Positions 22,990-35,689 of a stretch of 64,000 bases of DNA are shown in pieces. The DNA comes from Anadara kagoshimensis (Eukaryota; Mollusca; Bivalvia; Arcoida; Arcidae): positions 36,371,581-36,435,580 of the forward strand of contig CM037857.1 in assembly GCA_021292105.1 (NCBI GenBank). Reading direction: 5' to 3'. Position 1 is the stretch's first letter. The number at the start of each line of letters is the position of its first letter. Made by a program: the position numbers and the translations under genes. The notes under the pieces are model-generated. The model saw nothing but the letters and a program-made list of their open reading frames with translations. It did no database searches and was not told where the DNA came from.

Positions 22990-25900
22990 TCAAAAATATA
23001 TATAGAATAAAGATAGCGGCAGAATACAATTAACCTCAAATACATATACTAGGTACAGTGTGTTATACATAATTAAACTGTTGAATATAATTTTTCTTAA
23101 TTTAAGGGCATGAAATAAATATTTTGATAATTTCAATATAAGAGACTCTGAATTACAAATAATAAGATTATAAAGTTTATATATACTAGGCCAATGATTA
23201 TAATATTTTGGTAAAAACTGTTTCCTTATTTCTCGATATAGTGGACATATGAGTATGAAATGATATTCGTCTTCTAAAAAGTTCATGTTGCAGCATCTAC
23301 AAATTCTCTGCTCTCTCGGAATATTAAGGTATCTACCTGATTCTATAGATAATTTCAAAGAGCCACATCTAAGTTGTGCTATTAAAGAAGAATGGTCTGT
23401 ACACAATAGGTCTAAATAGGATTCAAATTTAAAATTACGTTTGACATTTTGGTATAACAATAACTTTGGTTTGGTACTAATAGAATAATGCCAGTGTTGA
23501 ATGTACTGGTCATGTAAACGTTGTATTAATAATTCCACACTTATCAAATTTGGGTTTTGACAATTCCAAAATTCTGGAAATCCGAGACTACATATAAGAT
23601 TTTTTACATTATACACCGCGTTCATTTTACCATTGTTAGCATCAAACAATAATACACTATAAATCTTAAAAATTATACTATCATGGTTTTGTAAAATCTT
23701 AAACCAGTATTTTATAATACGTTCTTGTCGTTTGATAAACATAGGATAACGACCCAGTTCGCCAAGCATTGCGTCAACAGGCGTTGATTTACTAACATTA
23801 AGAACATTTCTGCAAAATTTATTATGAATAATATCGATATTTTCAGATTTGTGAAAGCCCCAGATTTCTGATGCATAACAAAGTATTGATACACACATAG
23901 AATCATACAACTCACATTTTTGTTTCACGGACATGGGAAAATTATTGAACACTTTAAATAAACTAAATAATGCATTAGAACCCTGCTCAGCAAGACGTCG
24001 TTGTGTATGAATAAATTTTCCATTTCTATGCAATACCACTCCAAGATATACGTAAGATTCGACGTTTTCCAATTTATCGGTGCCATAAAGCCATGTGTAA
24101 TTATATTTTCGCCATCCATTTTGAAAAACGACAGTTTTTGTTTTATCAATATTAACTTGCTTCGATGTTCCATTTGTTGCAATAAACAAATAATTTGTCT
24201 AAAAGAGTCTGTAGGGAATCTGGTGTTTTAGAAAATAGAACCGTATCGTCTGCAAATAATAAGAGATATAGAAGGTATCCATCAATGTCGATGATGCTGT
24301 TATTATTGGTATATAGGTCCAACATTAAGTCATTGATGAAAAATAAAAACATTAAAGGTGATAGAGGTTCACCTTGTTTCACTCCAATAAAATTCTGAAA
24401 AATTCTGAACATTGTCCGTTTGACTTAACACAAATATTCACTAAATTATATATAGATTTTAACATGCAAATCATTCGGCTGCTGCAACCATTACGGATAA
24501 GTTTATACCACAGATAACGTCTATCTACACGGTCAAAGGCTTTTTTAAAGTCTATGAATGCACAGTAGAGTTTATCCTTTTTGTTAAGAGTGTTTGAAAT
24601 AAGTCCATGAAGAACAAAAATGGCATCTTGTGTCGATTTTCCAGGTCTAAATCCAAATTGTGTGTCGCAAAGTAATTCATTCGATTCAGCCCATGCTAAC
24701 AGTCTGGAGTTAATCAAACTGGTGAATATTTTTGAAAAAACACTGACTAAAGTTATTGGTCTATAATTATTGGGGTCCATTGAGTTTCCTTTTTTCGGTA
24801 CAGGAATAACAATCCCGGAAGTCCAAGAAATCGGAAATTCACATGTTTCTAGAATATAGTTAAATAGTTTACAAAGAACTGGTGCAAGAAGATCAGAAAC
24901 AACTATAAACATTTCTGGAGTAAGTTCATCCGTTCCAGGGCTTTTTCCACGTTTTAGATTTTTAATTACTTGCAACACTTCCAATTCTGTGAAAGGACAA
25001 TCAAGTTCATGGATATAGATATCATTAATTGGTTCATTGAGAGTAGTTTGAACCTCAGCATTTAAATTATTCGGGGTTGCTCCAAATATTTCCTTAAAAA
25101 ACACGAAAAAGTCATTCAATTCCACTGGGCACTGTTTTTTCCCTCGTGGTTTTATTGTGTTCCAAAATTTTTTAGGATCTGTTCTTGAAAGATCATGTAA
25201 CTCTTTGCTCCTGTTCTTCATATATCGGAACTTCGCAGAACGTTTTATTTTATTATACTGATTACGCTCAGACACAAAATTAAGTCTATTTATGTTATTC
25301 GGGTTTCTATTGAATAAATTCCTTGCAGTATTAAACCGTTGCCTATACGTAGCACATTCAGCATCAAACCATTCATTCCGTTGTTTTTTCTTCGGACTAC
25401 CGAAATTAATGTAATGTTTGCCATATGTTTCGAAACTTTTAGAATATATCATGTCAGTAATGTGAGAAACACACGAATGGATATCAATATCACCATCATC
25501 TAATGCATTAACCAATTCCATCATTTCAGGTATTATATTCCTTATTGACTCAATGTATATATCATCTTTTTGTGAATCCCAATGTATTAATCGAATTTCA
25601 CTTATATTGTCAGCATTTGGTTTTGTTTTTGAAGATAAGGAAAAACTAACTGGGGCATGATCTGAAAACTCATTAAAATGTAAAACATTAAAATAATCAA
25701 TTAATTCAAAATTATCTGCAAAAGTAAATAGATAATCAATCAGACTTTGACCATTTTCATTAGAGAATGTAAATTTACCTAGTCTGTCATCGTATAACCG
25801 ACCATTTACAATTCTCAAACCAGTTGTCTTACACATACTTAATATATTTTTACCTAACTCATTTAATATCTTATCTTGTGAACACCTTGTAGGTATGTCA

Positions 25901-26418
25901 TTGTCTTGATCCTCTTGTGCAACATTTATAAATTTATCTATGTTATTACAGATTATAAAATCGTCATTATTAGCCACACGGCCATTCATATCACCGGTAA
26001 GAAAAAATTTCCCTTTATGCTCATATTCTGCAACTATACTAATCAAACATTCAAAAAAATCAAAATCAACATATTTATAGTACTCTGACTTAAAATGTGG
26101 AATATAAACTAAACATATATACATATCATCATGCAATTCAAAAAACAGTTTATCTAATTTTATTAGAACTATTCCATTCTGCACCTCTTTTTCGATACTG
26201 ATAGCTCTGTATAAACTCTCTTTACAAAGTACGCTTACTCCTCCTTCGTACCTTCTACCAATGTTTTTAGTTCTATTAACAATTGCGACTTCCTTAAACC
26301 CAGGCAAGTCGATCGTTTCACCCTGTTTTAGTCTGGTTTCCGTGAAGAAAAGAATGTCATAATCGTCTATTAACAACAGAAAGTCGGTATCATTAGTTTT
26401 ATTTCGAATACCATTCAC
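22990..26418 (-). pseudogene. LINE endonuclease-reverse transcriptase, two frameshifts
   Basis: Apurinic-type endonuclease domain first (NVNGIRN just before the Met at 26418, FFTETRL, GDMNGR, SDHAPV), then reverse transcriptase: GKSPGTDELTPEM, NNYRPITLVSVFSKI, FGFRPGKSTQDA, CAFIDFKKAFD. A frame change at about 24380-24412 precedes GVKQGEPLSPLMF and the catalytic FADD (24270 region). A second at about 24150-24189 precedes the C-terminal part with RICRCCNMNFLEDEYHFILIC, a zinc-knuckle-like tail. Apart from these breaks the frames are long and intact, suggesting a fairly young dead copy or sequencing indels. Clade (CR1/Jockey/L1-like) not assigned. Confidence 0.9.
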
Positions 26419-26454
26419 ATTCCAAGTGAGACATTTAATTGATCCTCCGCTGTC

Positions 26455-26955
26455 CTACCTCTGTGTATGTGGGGCCTTGTATTCCTTTCCATTCATAAAA
26501 AGTTTATCGCCCTTAAAATACGGTTTTCCCCCCTTTTCAAGAAGTTCGTTGTACATTGGCTGCAAGTGCTTCCGTTTCTCTCGAATTTCGTTCGGGACTT
26601 GTTGTGCTATTCCATACCGTTTTCCGATTAACTTTTCTTTACCGATAACACGCACTTTCTCTCTATCTGCGAAAAAATTAAACTTTGCTACTATTGGTCT
26701 TGATTTATCAGGACGTTTTTTCCCCATTCTGTGTGCGCGATCGATTTTAATTTCACTGGCATTAACTATTTCGAGTTCTTTTTCACAAAAATCATGGATT
26801 TTTTTGACACAATCTTCTCCCTGTGATTCATCGATATTAAAAAATAAGAGATTGTCTCGCATTGAGCGCATTTGAAGATCTACAATAGATTCTTTTAATT
26901 TTTCATTTTCTACTTTAATGTCACGTAATGCTCTATCAAAACCTTCAGACTGAAC
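26455..26955 (-). pseudogene. LINE ORF1-like protein
   Basis: Open frame on the minus strand from about 26955 to a TAG at 26457-26455. An N-terminal short coiled coil (FDRALRDIKVENEKLKES) leads into RSMRDNLLFFNID, then IKIDRAHRMGKKRP and RPIVAKFNFF, the RRM-like RNA-binding layout of L1-type ORF1 proteins (nucleic-acid chaperone). The 5' end is uncertain: an ATG-containing open stretch at about 26985-27050 is in a different frame, so an upstream frameshift is likely. The stop is an amber codon in the same frame as the downstream endonuclease. Confidence 0.78.
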
Positions 26956-27286
26956 TGATCACGGTCAATTACTAATCTTGAGTAACACTCGATGTTCCAG
27001 ACGAGTTATTTCGTTTCGCTCTATTACTTTCGGTGAAATCTGTATCATGGCTTCAGCTTGTGACTGACCACATGTCAGTCTGATAAAATTTTATTCGAGC
27101 GAAAGAAGTTGAATTTTCACCAAATTTACACCGAGAATTATTTATTGTTCGAACGAGCGGGGGTAATTGAGCTATCGTAGTTCGAGCGATCGAGGTTTAT
27201 TTACATATGATTTAATAGGGATTTGGACGGGACAGGCAGATGACTTAATGTTATCCGGGATATTCAGGCATCTTTTTATTTAATAC

Positions 27287-27640
27287 GGTATGACCAACAG
27301 ACGTAGATCTTTTAATGCCTTTTTATGATGTTTTTTAACGGTTAACTGCAGTGTTACTTTTACCCATGCCCAACTAAATTTTATGATCAAAATGTTTTAA
27401 TTTATATGATAAAATGTTTTAATTTATATGATCAAATGTTTTAAGTTTTATGAGTAAATTTTTGTTGTATTTTTTACATGTATTTTAATTATAGATACTA
27501 TATGTAGTGTCTCATAGGCCACATGTGGCCGGATATAAAAATTTTACAAGGTTTTTTTATGTGTATGTGAATATTGAATTTTTATATGTGACACTTAAAT
27601 AAAATAAATTATTATTATTATTATTATTATTATTAAATAA
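27287..27640 (+). mobile_element. Older LINE, 3' part after the split
   Basis: Continues from 22421: the polymerase frame ends almost at once (TGA at about 27291), then a 3' UTR with 'ggccacatgtggcc' and a terminal (ATT)n run at about 27611-27636. The host LINE was thus split by the element at 22422-27265. Confidence 0.7.
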
Positions 27641-27759
27641 TTACTGTTTTCTAATTGAATGGAATACGAGTACCATAATTAGTGTGAAACAAAACTAATA
27701 TTTACTGGCACTAGCTGATTGTATTACAAGATAAACAAATGATATAGACATGTCTGGAT

Positions 27760-28201
27760 CGGCGTTTTGCATTTGCGCCGATTTGCATTTCATTTGCGCC
27801 GAATTTTTTTTTCATTTGCGCCGATTTTTTTACAGGTAAATCTCAGATAAAATAGGTAATTTTTGATTATTTCTCAGGTGAACCTCTTTCGTTAGCCATT
27901 TATTTTCATAACTGTTGCCCCCTGCTCACCACGGATTTTCTTGATTACATCAATGAATATAAACATGTTCGGATGATGCGAATAAAATTGTTCATTGTAG
28001 TGAGAATGAAATGACTCTGGACCATTATTTGTCCTCTTGCAGTTTTCAACAGGCGCGACTGTTTATGTTGATACACGGTACTTAAAATATTATACCTAAA
28101 ACGTTTTACAGGTAATTACAGGTAAATCAGCAAATAAAAAAAATAATCGGCGCAAATGAAAAAATGGAATTTTCAAAAATCGGCGCAAATGTCATACGGC
28201 C
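27760..28201. mobile_element. Foldback MITE with 'catttgcgccga' motifs, perfect 8-bp TSD
   Basis: GTCTGGAT flanks both sides (27752-27759, 28202-28209). Both ends carry repeated 'catttgcgccga' or its reverse 'tcggcgcaaatg', three on the left and two on the right. The 8-bp TSD fits hAT-type transposition. No coding capacity. The right TSD abuts the satellite that follows. Confidence 0.88.
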
Positions 28202-28230
28202 GTCTGGATACTCTAACTTGAATGCAAACA

Positions 28231-31200
28231 TGTTCATAATAAAGCTCTATTAAGGGTGTATCCCGGTTACGACCTTTTTTTTTTACTTATTTAACTCCCG
28301 ACAGTTTTCCTGAATACTGCAGTATAATTAAAGTGTTAATAATTAAGCTCTATTGAGAAGAATGTGTCCCTGAAACTGCCTTTTTGTATAGTTTTGACTA
28401 ATTTCAGAACAGTTTCCCTGAATACAGCAGTATAATTAAAGTGTTCATTATAAAGCTGTATTTTTGTACTGTTTGGACTTATTTCAGAACAGTTTCCATG
28501 ATTGTACAGCAGTATAATTAAAGTGTTCATTATAAAGTTGTATTGAGAAGGGAGTGTCCCGGTAACTACCTTTTTGTATCGTTTGTACTAATTTCAGAAG
28601 TTTCCCTGAATACAGCAGTCTAATTAAAGTGTTCATTATAAAGCTGTATTGAGGAGGGTGTGTCCCTGTAACTACCTTTTTTGTATCGTTTGTACTAATT
28701 TTAGAACAGTTTCCCTGAATACAGCAGTATAATTAAAGTGTTCATTATAAAGCTGTATTGAGAAGGGAGTGTCCCTGTAACTACCTTTTTTGTATCGTTT
28801 GTACTAATTTCAGAAGTTTCCCTGAAAACAGCAGTATAATTAAAGTGTTCATTATAAAGCTGTATTGAGAAGGGAGTGTCCCTGTAACTACCTTTTTTGT
28901 ATCGTTTGTACTAATTTCAGAAGTTTCCCTGAAAACAGCAGTATAATTAAAGTGTTCATTATAAAGTTGTATTGAGAAGGGAGTGTCCCTGTAACTACCT
29001 TTTTTGTATCGTTTGACTAATTTAGAACAGTTTCCCTGAATACAGCAGTATAATTAAAGTGTTCATTATAAAGCTGTATGAGAGGGAGTGTCCCTGTAAC
29101 TACCTTTTTTGTATCGTTTGTACTAATTTCAGAAGTTTCCCTGAAAACAGCAGTATAATTAAAGTGTTCATTATAAAGTTGTATTGAGAAGGGAGTGTCC
29201 CTGTAACTACCTTTTTTGTATCGTTTGTACTAATGTCAGAAGTTTCCCTGAAAACAGCAGTATAATTAAAGTGTTCATTATAAAGCTGTATTGAGAAGGG
29301 AGTGTCCCTGTAACTACCATTTTTTGTATCGTTTGTACTAATTTCAGAAGTTTCCCTGAAACAGCAGTAATTAAAGTGTGCATTATAAAGCTGTATTGAG
29401 AAGGGAGTGTCCCTGTAACTACCTTTTTTGTATCGTTTGACTAATTTCAGAACAGTTTCCCTGAATACAGCAGTATAATTAAAGTGTTCATTATAAAGCT
29501 GTATTGAGAAGGGAGTGTCCCTGTAACTACCTTTTTTGTATCGTTTTGACTAATTTCAGAACAGTTTCCCTGAATACAGCAGTATAATTAAAGTGTTCAT
29601 TATAAAGCTGTATTGAGAAGGGAGTGTCCCTGTAACTACCTTTTTGTATGTTTGACTAATTTCAGAAGTTTCCTGAAAACAGCAGTATAATTAAAGTGTT
29701 CATTATAAAGCTGTATTGAGAAGGGAGTGTCCCTGTAACTACCTTTTTTGTATCGTTTGGACTAATGTCAGAAGTTTCCCTGAAAACAGCAGTATAATTA
29801 AAGTGTTCATTATAAAGCTGTATTGAGAAGGGAGTGTCCCTGTAACTACCATTTTTTGTATCGTTTGTACTAATTTCAGAAGTTTCCCTGAAAACAGCAG
29901 TATAATTAAAGTGTTCATTATAAAGTTGTATGAGAAGGGAGTGTCCCTGTAACTACCTTTTTTGTATCGTTTGTACTAATGTCAGAAGTTTCCCTGAAAA
30001 CAGCAGTATAATTAAAGTGTTCATTATAAAGCTGTATTGAGAAGGGAGTGTCCCTGTAACTACCTTTTTTGTATCGTTTTGACTAATTTCAGAACAGTTT
30101 CCCTGAATACAGCAGTATAATTAAAGTGTTCATTATAAAGCTGTATTGAGAAGGGAGTGTCCCTGTAACTACCTTTTTTGTATCGTTTTGACTAATTTCA
30201 GAACAGTTTCCCTGAATACAGCAGTATAATTAAAGTGTTCATTATAAAGCTGTATTGAGAAGGGAGTGTCCCTGTAACTACCTTTTTTGTATGTTTGACT
30301 AATTTCAGAACAGTTTCCCTGAATACAGCAGTATAATTAAAGTGTTCATTATAAAGCTGTATTGAGAAGGGAGTGTCCCTGTAACTACCTTTTTGTATCG
30401 TTTGACTAATTTCAGAACAGTTTCCCTGAATACAGCAGTATAATTAAAGTGTTCATTATAAAGCTGTATGAGGAGGGTGTGTCCCTGTAACTACCTTTTT
30501 TGTATCGTTTGGACTAATTTCAGAACAGTTTCCCTGAATACAGCAGTATAATTAAAGTGTTCATTATAAAGCTGTATTGAGAAGGGAGTGTCCCTGTAAC
30601 TACCTTTTTGTATCGTTTGACTAATTTCAGAACAGTTTACCTGAATACAGCAGTATAATTAAAGCTGTATAGAGGAGGGTGTGTCCCTGTAACTACCTTT
30701 TTGTATCGTTTGTACTAATTTTAGAACAGTTTCCCTGAATACAGCAGTCTAATTAAAGTGTTCATTATAAAGCTCTATTGAGGAGGATGTGTCCCTGTAA
30801 CTACCATTTTTTGTATCGTTTGTACTAATTTCAGAAGTTTCCCTGAATACAGCAGTATAATTAAAGTGTTCATTATAAAGCTGTATTGAGAAGGGAGTGT
30901 CCCTGTAACTACCTTTTTTGTATCGTTTTGACTAATTTCAGAACAGTTTCCCTGAATACAGCAGTATAATTAAAGTGTTCATTATAAAGCTGTATTGAGG
31001 AGGGTGTGTCCCTGTAACTACCTTTTTTGTATCGTTTGTACTAATTTCAGAAGTTTCCCTGAATACAGCAGTATAATTAAAGTGTTCATTATAAAGCTGT
31101 ATTGAGAAGGGAGTGTCCCTGTAACTACCATTTTTGTATCGTTTGTACTAATTTCAGAAGTTTCCCTGAAACAGCAGTATAATTAAAGTGTTCATTATAA

Positions 31201-31896
31201 AGCTGTATTGAGAAGGGAGTGTCCCTGTAACTACCTTTTTTGTATCGTTTGACTAATTTCAGAACAGTTTCCCTGAATACAGCAGTATAATTAAAGTGTT
31301 CATTATAAAGCTGTATTGAGGAGGGTGTGTCCCTGTAACTACCTTTTTGTATCGTTTTACTAATTTCAGAAGTTTCCCTGAATACAGCAGTATAATTAAA
31401 GTGTTCATTATAAAGCTGTATTGAGAAGGGAGTGTCCCTGTAACTACCATTTTTGTATCGTTTGTACTAATTTCAGAAGTTTCCCTGAAAACAGCAGTAT
31501 AATTAAAGTGTTCATTATAAAGCTGTATTGAGAAGGGAGTGTCCCTGTAACTACCTTTTTTGTATCGTTTTGACTAATTTCAGAACAGTTTCCCTGAATA
31601 CAGCAGTATAATTAAAGTGTTCATTATAAAGCTGTATTGAGAAGGGAGTGTCCCTGTAACTACCTTTTTTGTATCGTTTTGACTAATTTCAGAACAGTTT
31701 CCCTGAATACAGCAGTATAATTAAAGTGTGCATTATAAAGCTGTATAGAGGAGGGTGTGTCCCTGTAACTACCTTTTTTGTATCGTTTTGACTAATTTCA
31801 GAACAGTTTCCCTGAATACAGCAGTATAATTAAAGTGTGCATTATAAAGCTGTATAGAGGAGGGTGTGTCCCTGTAACTACCATTTTTTGTATCGT
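28231..31896. repeat. 110-bp satellite array
   Basis: About 33 tandem copies of a roughly 108-112 bp unit containing 'cagcagtataattaaagtg', 'ttcattataaagctgtatt' and 'gtgtccctgtaactacc'. Units differ by small indels and by 'gaatacagc' versus 'gaaaacagc' variants that recur in blocks. It ends abruptly at 'gtatcgttttgaaagttgc'. The open frames inside are repeat artefacts. Confidence 0.97.
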
Positions 31897-32022
31897 TTTG
31901 AAAGTTGCAAGCCATTTGGGCCAGTACCAGAGGCTGTTTTTTACATCAGATTTCACAGGCCCGAATATTAACATCTTAAAAAGTATAAACATAAAACTGA
32001 AAGTATCACTAATTAATCAAGA

Positions 32023-32337
32023 GTGAGTGAGTGAGTAATGGTGTTTAACGTCCCAGTCAAGAATATTTCACTTATATCGAGACGTCGCCAGCTATAGGCG
32101 AAGGTGCAGAAATTTTGCTTGTGCATTGCGCGATACAGCAGGGTTCTTTAGCGTGCCACTGAGACCACCGTGACACGGGACCTCGTTTATTTTAAGTTCC
32201 CATCCGAAACAACCGTGACTTTCATTTCGTAATGCCGAGTGCTTGGCGAAAGAACAGTCACTACCCACTTTCAAGTCTTGGGTCAGACCCGGCCGGGGAT
32301 CGAACCCACGACCTCCCACTTACGGAGCGAGCACTCT
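32023..32337 (-). repeat. SINE family A copy inside a 54-bp direct repeat
   Basis: The reversed 3' end follows 'gtgagtgagtgag', and the copy ends at the reversed head near 'cttacggagcgagcactct', lacking the extreme tRNA start. It is bracketed by 54-bp repeats at 31969-32022 and 32338-32391 with about two mismatches, far longer than a usual SINE target duplication. Confidence 0.85.
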
Positions 32338-32399
32338 TAACTTCTTAAAAAATATAAACATAAAACTGAAAGTATCACTAATTAATCAAGAACATTTTA

Positions 32400-33700
32400 T
32401 TTTGTTTTGGAAGTAAAACAAAGTCTTTAATGATAGCTATAATTATTCGTTTAGCTTCTTGGGTATGATGATCAGTAAGCAGCTCTACCTTTTCTTTCCT
32501 GGAATCGCCCCTTTAAAATAGCTAAAAAAACAACACCGCCAACATGCGTTTAATATCCAGTACACTAATTTGTGTGACTCGCGCACCAAACTATCATCAT
32601 TTTTTTTTACTCTAAATAAAATATATTTTTTAAAAAGTAATATTTTATCGTTTCTTAGCCAATATGCTAATATGCTAATAACTATATTGAAATGCGATCG
32701 ATCACGACCGTATAATACATTTACAAGCTGTAATGTTTGGTTAGATTTTTGAACACTGGCTACACAAATTAGTCGTTGCCTGCTCGTCGTGGCAGGAACC
32801 CTTCCGTGCTTCACTACGTGTGCGTGGACGTGCATGAAGCGATGTAAAATACGACACCTGTCTGTTCTCAAGTTAAAAAAACAGATCGCATGTAATTGAC
32901 GGTAGTTCTGTGCGTTCTGTGCGTTCTGTGCACAAAATGAATAAATAATCGCATAGAAGTTGAATTTTCAGACTAGTAACTAGAGAGTTTTTATTAAAAA
33001 TGGTTTTGTTTGCAAGCAAGTCGGGCTTGTTGACATTCACTTTTCACTGGCCTCACCTGAGTCAAAATTTACTGGCTTCGGACCATCGGACCAGTGCTAA
33101 TTTCGAAGACTAAAAGCAGGTTGTGTGTTGATAAACGAGGGGTACAAGCAGGATGAAATAAAGTTTACAAACAAGGCGAGACAACATTAGATGATTCAAA
33201 AATACTATGTGACTGAATGATCCATTGAATTTAAATCTATAGCACCATTATTCAGATATAATGCGGTAATGCAGACTTGTTTACTCTTACGCATTTGGTG
33301 TAACTGTTACGAATTTAAGACCTATTTTACGTCATTACGACTTGGTAAAAAAAATTACACATCTCGGAAAAAACGGTCGCCGAATTGCTGTATACTGGTA
33401 TATATGTGTAGTTCCAACCGAACACTTCTAAAACATCAATCGAGTACACCCCAATCTCTCTCTCTCTCCAAAACGCTTACAAACATGATTTCAGTATGCG
33501 ACCTGATTCGAGCGTTCTTCTGCATAGGTTACGGTTACCCTCCATGATGCCGGCGAAGAGGAAGTCATTTAGAGATGCTCATAAAATTTTATTGGTTTAC
33601 AATATGTTATTCTCTTATAATTTAAAATCATTTTGTCTTGCATGTTTGCTAATATGAAAATAGGCATTGCCTATCCCGGGAAATGTCCAAATTTATTATC
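32400..33700. other. Gene-free stretch
   Basis: No supported exon. Open frames at 32485-32871 and 33269-33547 have no recognisable domain. 'gcgttctgt' is repeated near 32910-32930. Confidence 0.45.
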
Positions 33701-33710
33701 GGGTTATTGT

Positions 33711-33712
<2 letters not shown>

Positions 33713-33767
<55 letters not shown>
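33713..33767. repeat. (CA)n microsatellite
   Basis: About 27 uninterrupted CA repeats. Confidence 0.97.
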
Positions 33768-33775
<8 letters not shown>

Positions 33776-33808
33776 TGGCACACATTGTTTTGTCTCACCA
33801 AATAGTAG

Positions 33809-34109
33809 TTAAAGTTAAAGTTAAAGTCTGTCCCGAGCCATTAGGCCCATCAGGCCGGAGCTTATCCCGGTTTCGGTGGCGTTAAGCGACTGAGAGTACA
33901 AGACTCTCCCCTGAATGGGACGCCGGTCCATCGCAGGGTTAACCCCCAGCATTTTGCTGGTACTCATTTATTTTTCAGCTGAGTGAACTGGAACAACGTG
34001 AAATTAAGTGTCTTGCTCAAGGACACAACACATCGCCCGGTCCAGGGATCGAACCCACGACCTTCGAATCATGAGTCCAACGCCTTAACCACTAGGCCAC
34101 GCGCTTCCA
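33809..34109 (-). repeat. SINE family C, minus strand
   Basis: Read on the minus strand, the head is 'gtggcctagtggttaag' (A box) and 'gtgggttcgatccctgg' (B box), both well preserved. The body has 'gggttaacccccagc' and the 3' end a short (AGTTAA)n run. Flanking 13-bp repeats at 33796-33808 and 34110-34122 match with two differences. Confidence 0.88.
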
Positions 34110-34124
34110 CACCAAACACTAGTG

Positions 34125-35300
34125 GGACTGACTATAGTTAACTACCGCCGAGTTCTTTCAATCATGTTCTGTCACACAGAACTGAGTTTTGGTATGATCT
34201 TTCCAGGGACACAAAAGGCTATTCAATTACCCAATATAGTGAATATACTAATCCATACCACGACAACATTCTCACGTTGTAATGTCTTCTCATCTTAAAT
34301 CACCTTTTACCATACCATGTGAATAATTTAATCTACTGATTTATGATTGCATAAATAACTACTCCTGTTTCTTAAAACAAGATGTGTATCATATCACAGT
34401 TCAAGATTGCCCCATTCAATTAATGAAGCAGTTATACCAATGAAAAACAAACATACTTATCCATGTCCAAATCACAATCCGGGAGTAAATTAAAAAAACT
34501 TTGAAACTGACAAGTTAGGTTAAACACGCGAACTTCCACCAGGGAAGTGAGACCGAGTTTTCTGGAAGGGTTAGCACCTTCTGTTAGCTAGCTACACCGG
34601 TATAGCATCCTCTTGGAGAGTGGAAGGTTTTTGGTTCCAACCTGACTTGTGTTATACATGACAATACTTCAAAATTTGAGTTACTGCTTCCTCATTTTGC
34701 AAGCCACATTTGGCTGAAAGGATAGATTATCGACTGGTTATAGAATTATATTAAATAATTGGGAGTGGAATGCTTGTCTGTGACTCTGTTAGGCAGCACC
34801 TTTAACCCACAACCCGATATCAATACAGTGGTATGAGGGTAAGCTCCTCTTGCACCTTCAACATTCACAGGCATATAGTACCATGATGAGAATTTTCTAA
34901 AGCACAGACCATTGCAATTGACAAATGATATGATTAAAACTTGTTAAGCTTGTACCGAAATAATGTTAATTTTAGCCCAGCCCCTTTAAGTTTCACTGCA
35001 TGAAGAGCCCCAACCCCGGAGAGTTGAAAACGCTTTTTCACTTATATCGAGACTGTTAATTCTAGGATGGTGGGTTGGAGTTTTTTTTTTTACCCCAGTC
35101 AAGATTATTCATTATTCACCTTAATTGAAATGAAACATTCTGGGATGATATACTACAAAGATGGTGCTTTAAGATTTATATTGAAATGGTCGCTTATGTG
35201 GATGATGGAGTGGAAATTGGCAAATTTATTCACTTATACCAACTTTTTTTCGAGAACCAAGTCTGGGATATTGAAGAAGGTAATGTTGATTTTACCCTAG
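34125..35300. other. Intergenic, repeat fragments only
   Basis: Contains a minus-strand RTx 3'-end fragment (about 34445-34605: 'ttagctagctacacc', 'agggaagtgag'). The rest is AT-rich and without coding signal. Confidence 0.5.
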
Positions 35301-35440
35301 TTAATTTTTTATATTCATTCCGAGAACTTAATTATTGGAATCCCCTGCCAGCATCGGTAGTCCAGTCGCCATCCCTGGAGGTTTTCAAGGATTCAATTCA
35401 GACCTTATCCAAGTGGATCACAACTACAGTCAGCTGCTAA
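35186..35440 (+). pseudogene. LINE polymerase C-terminal fragment
   Basis: The open frame ends with FRELNYWNPLPASVVQSPSL and EVFKDSIQTL, matching the 'R..N.WN.LP..VV.SPSL..FK' pattern at the end of many non-LTR retrotransposon polymerases. The first half of the frame has no recognisable domain. A dead 5'-truncated copy. Confidence 0.65.
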
Positions 35441-35689
35441 ACTCAACATGAATGTTTAATTATTGTTATTTTCATCACAACTTTTTGGGACAGCGGTCCA
35501 TCTCATTGCACAACATGTACAGTTTCCTCATCAGTTATGTCCAAGTTAGATTTTTGATGAGTGCAGTCATTGTAGTTGAAGTCAGTTCTAGTCAGCACCT
35601 GGTCCAGCCCTATCAGCTGATCATGATATCCACGTCACATGTAAACAAACAAGAGGATTTGTCAATATTTACATTAAATTCGGAATAAA

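Larger units (their letters stand above)
22422..27265 (-). mobile_element. Non-LTR retrotransposon (LINE), 4.8 kb, with 21-bp flanking direct repeat
   Basis: The insert lies between identical 21-bp copies at 22401-22421 and 27266-27286, beginning 'aggcatctttttattt', as expected of target-primed reverse transcription into the older LINE. On the minus strand it holds a 5' region (27265 to about 26960), an ORF1-like coding segment, an endonuclease-reverse transcriptase region and a 3' region. A short (ATT)n-like run at about 22937-22950 may be the LINE's own tail. The additional 22422-22935 with 'tatagcgggttattttggcg' at its end looks like part of another repeat, so the 3' boundary is not settled. 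Probably almost full length but inactivated by frameshifts. Confidence 0.8.
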
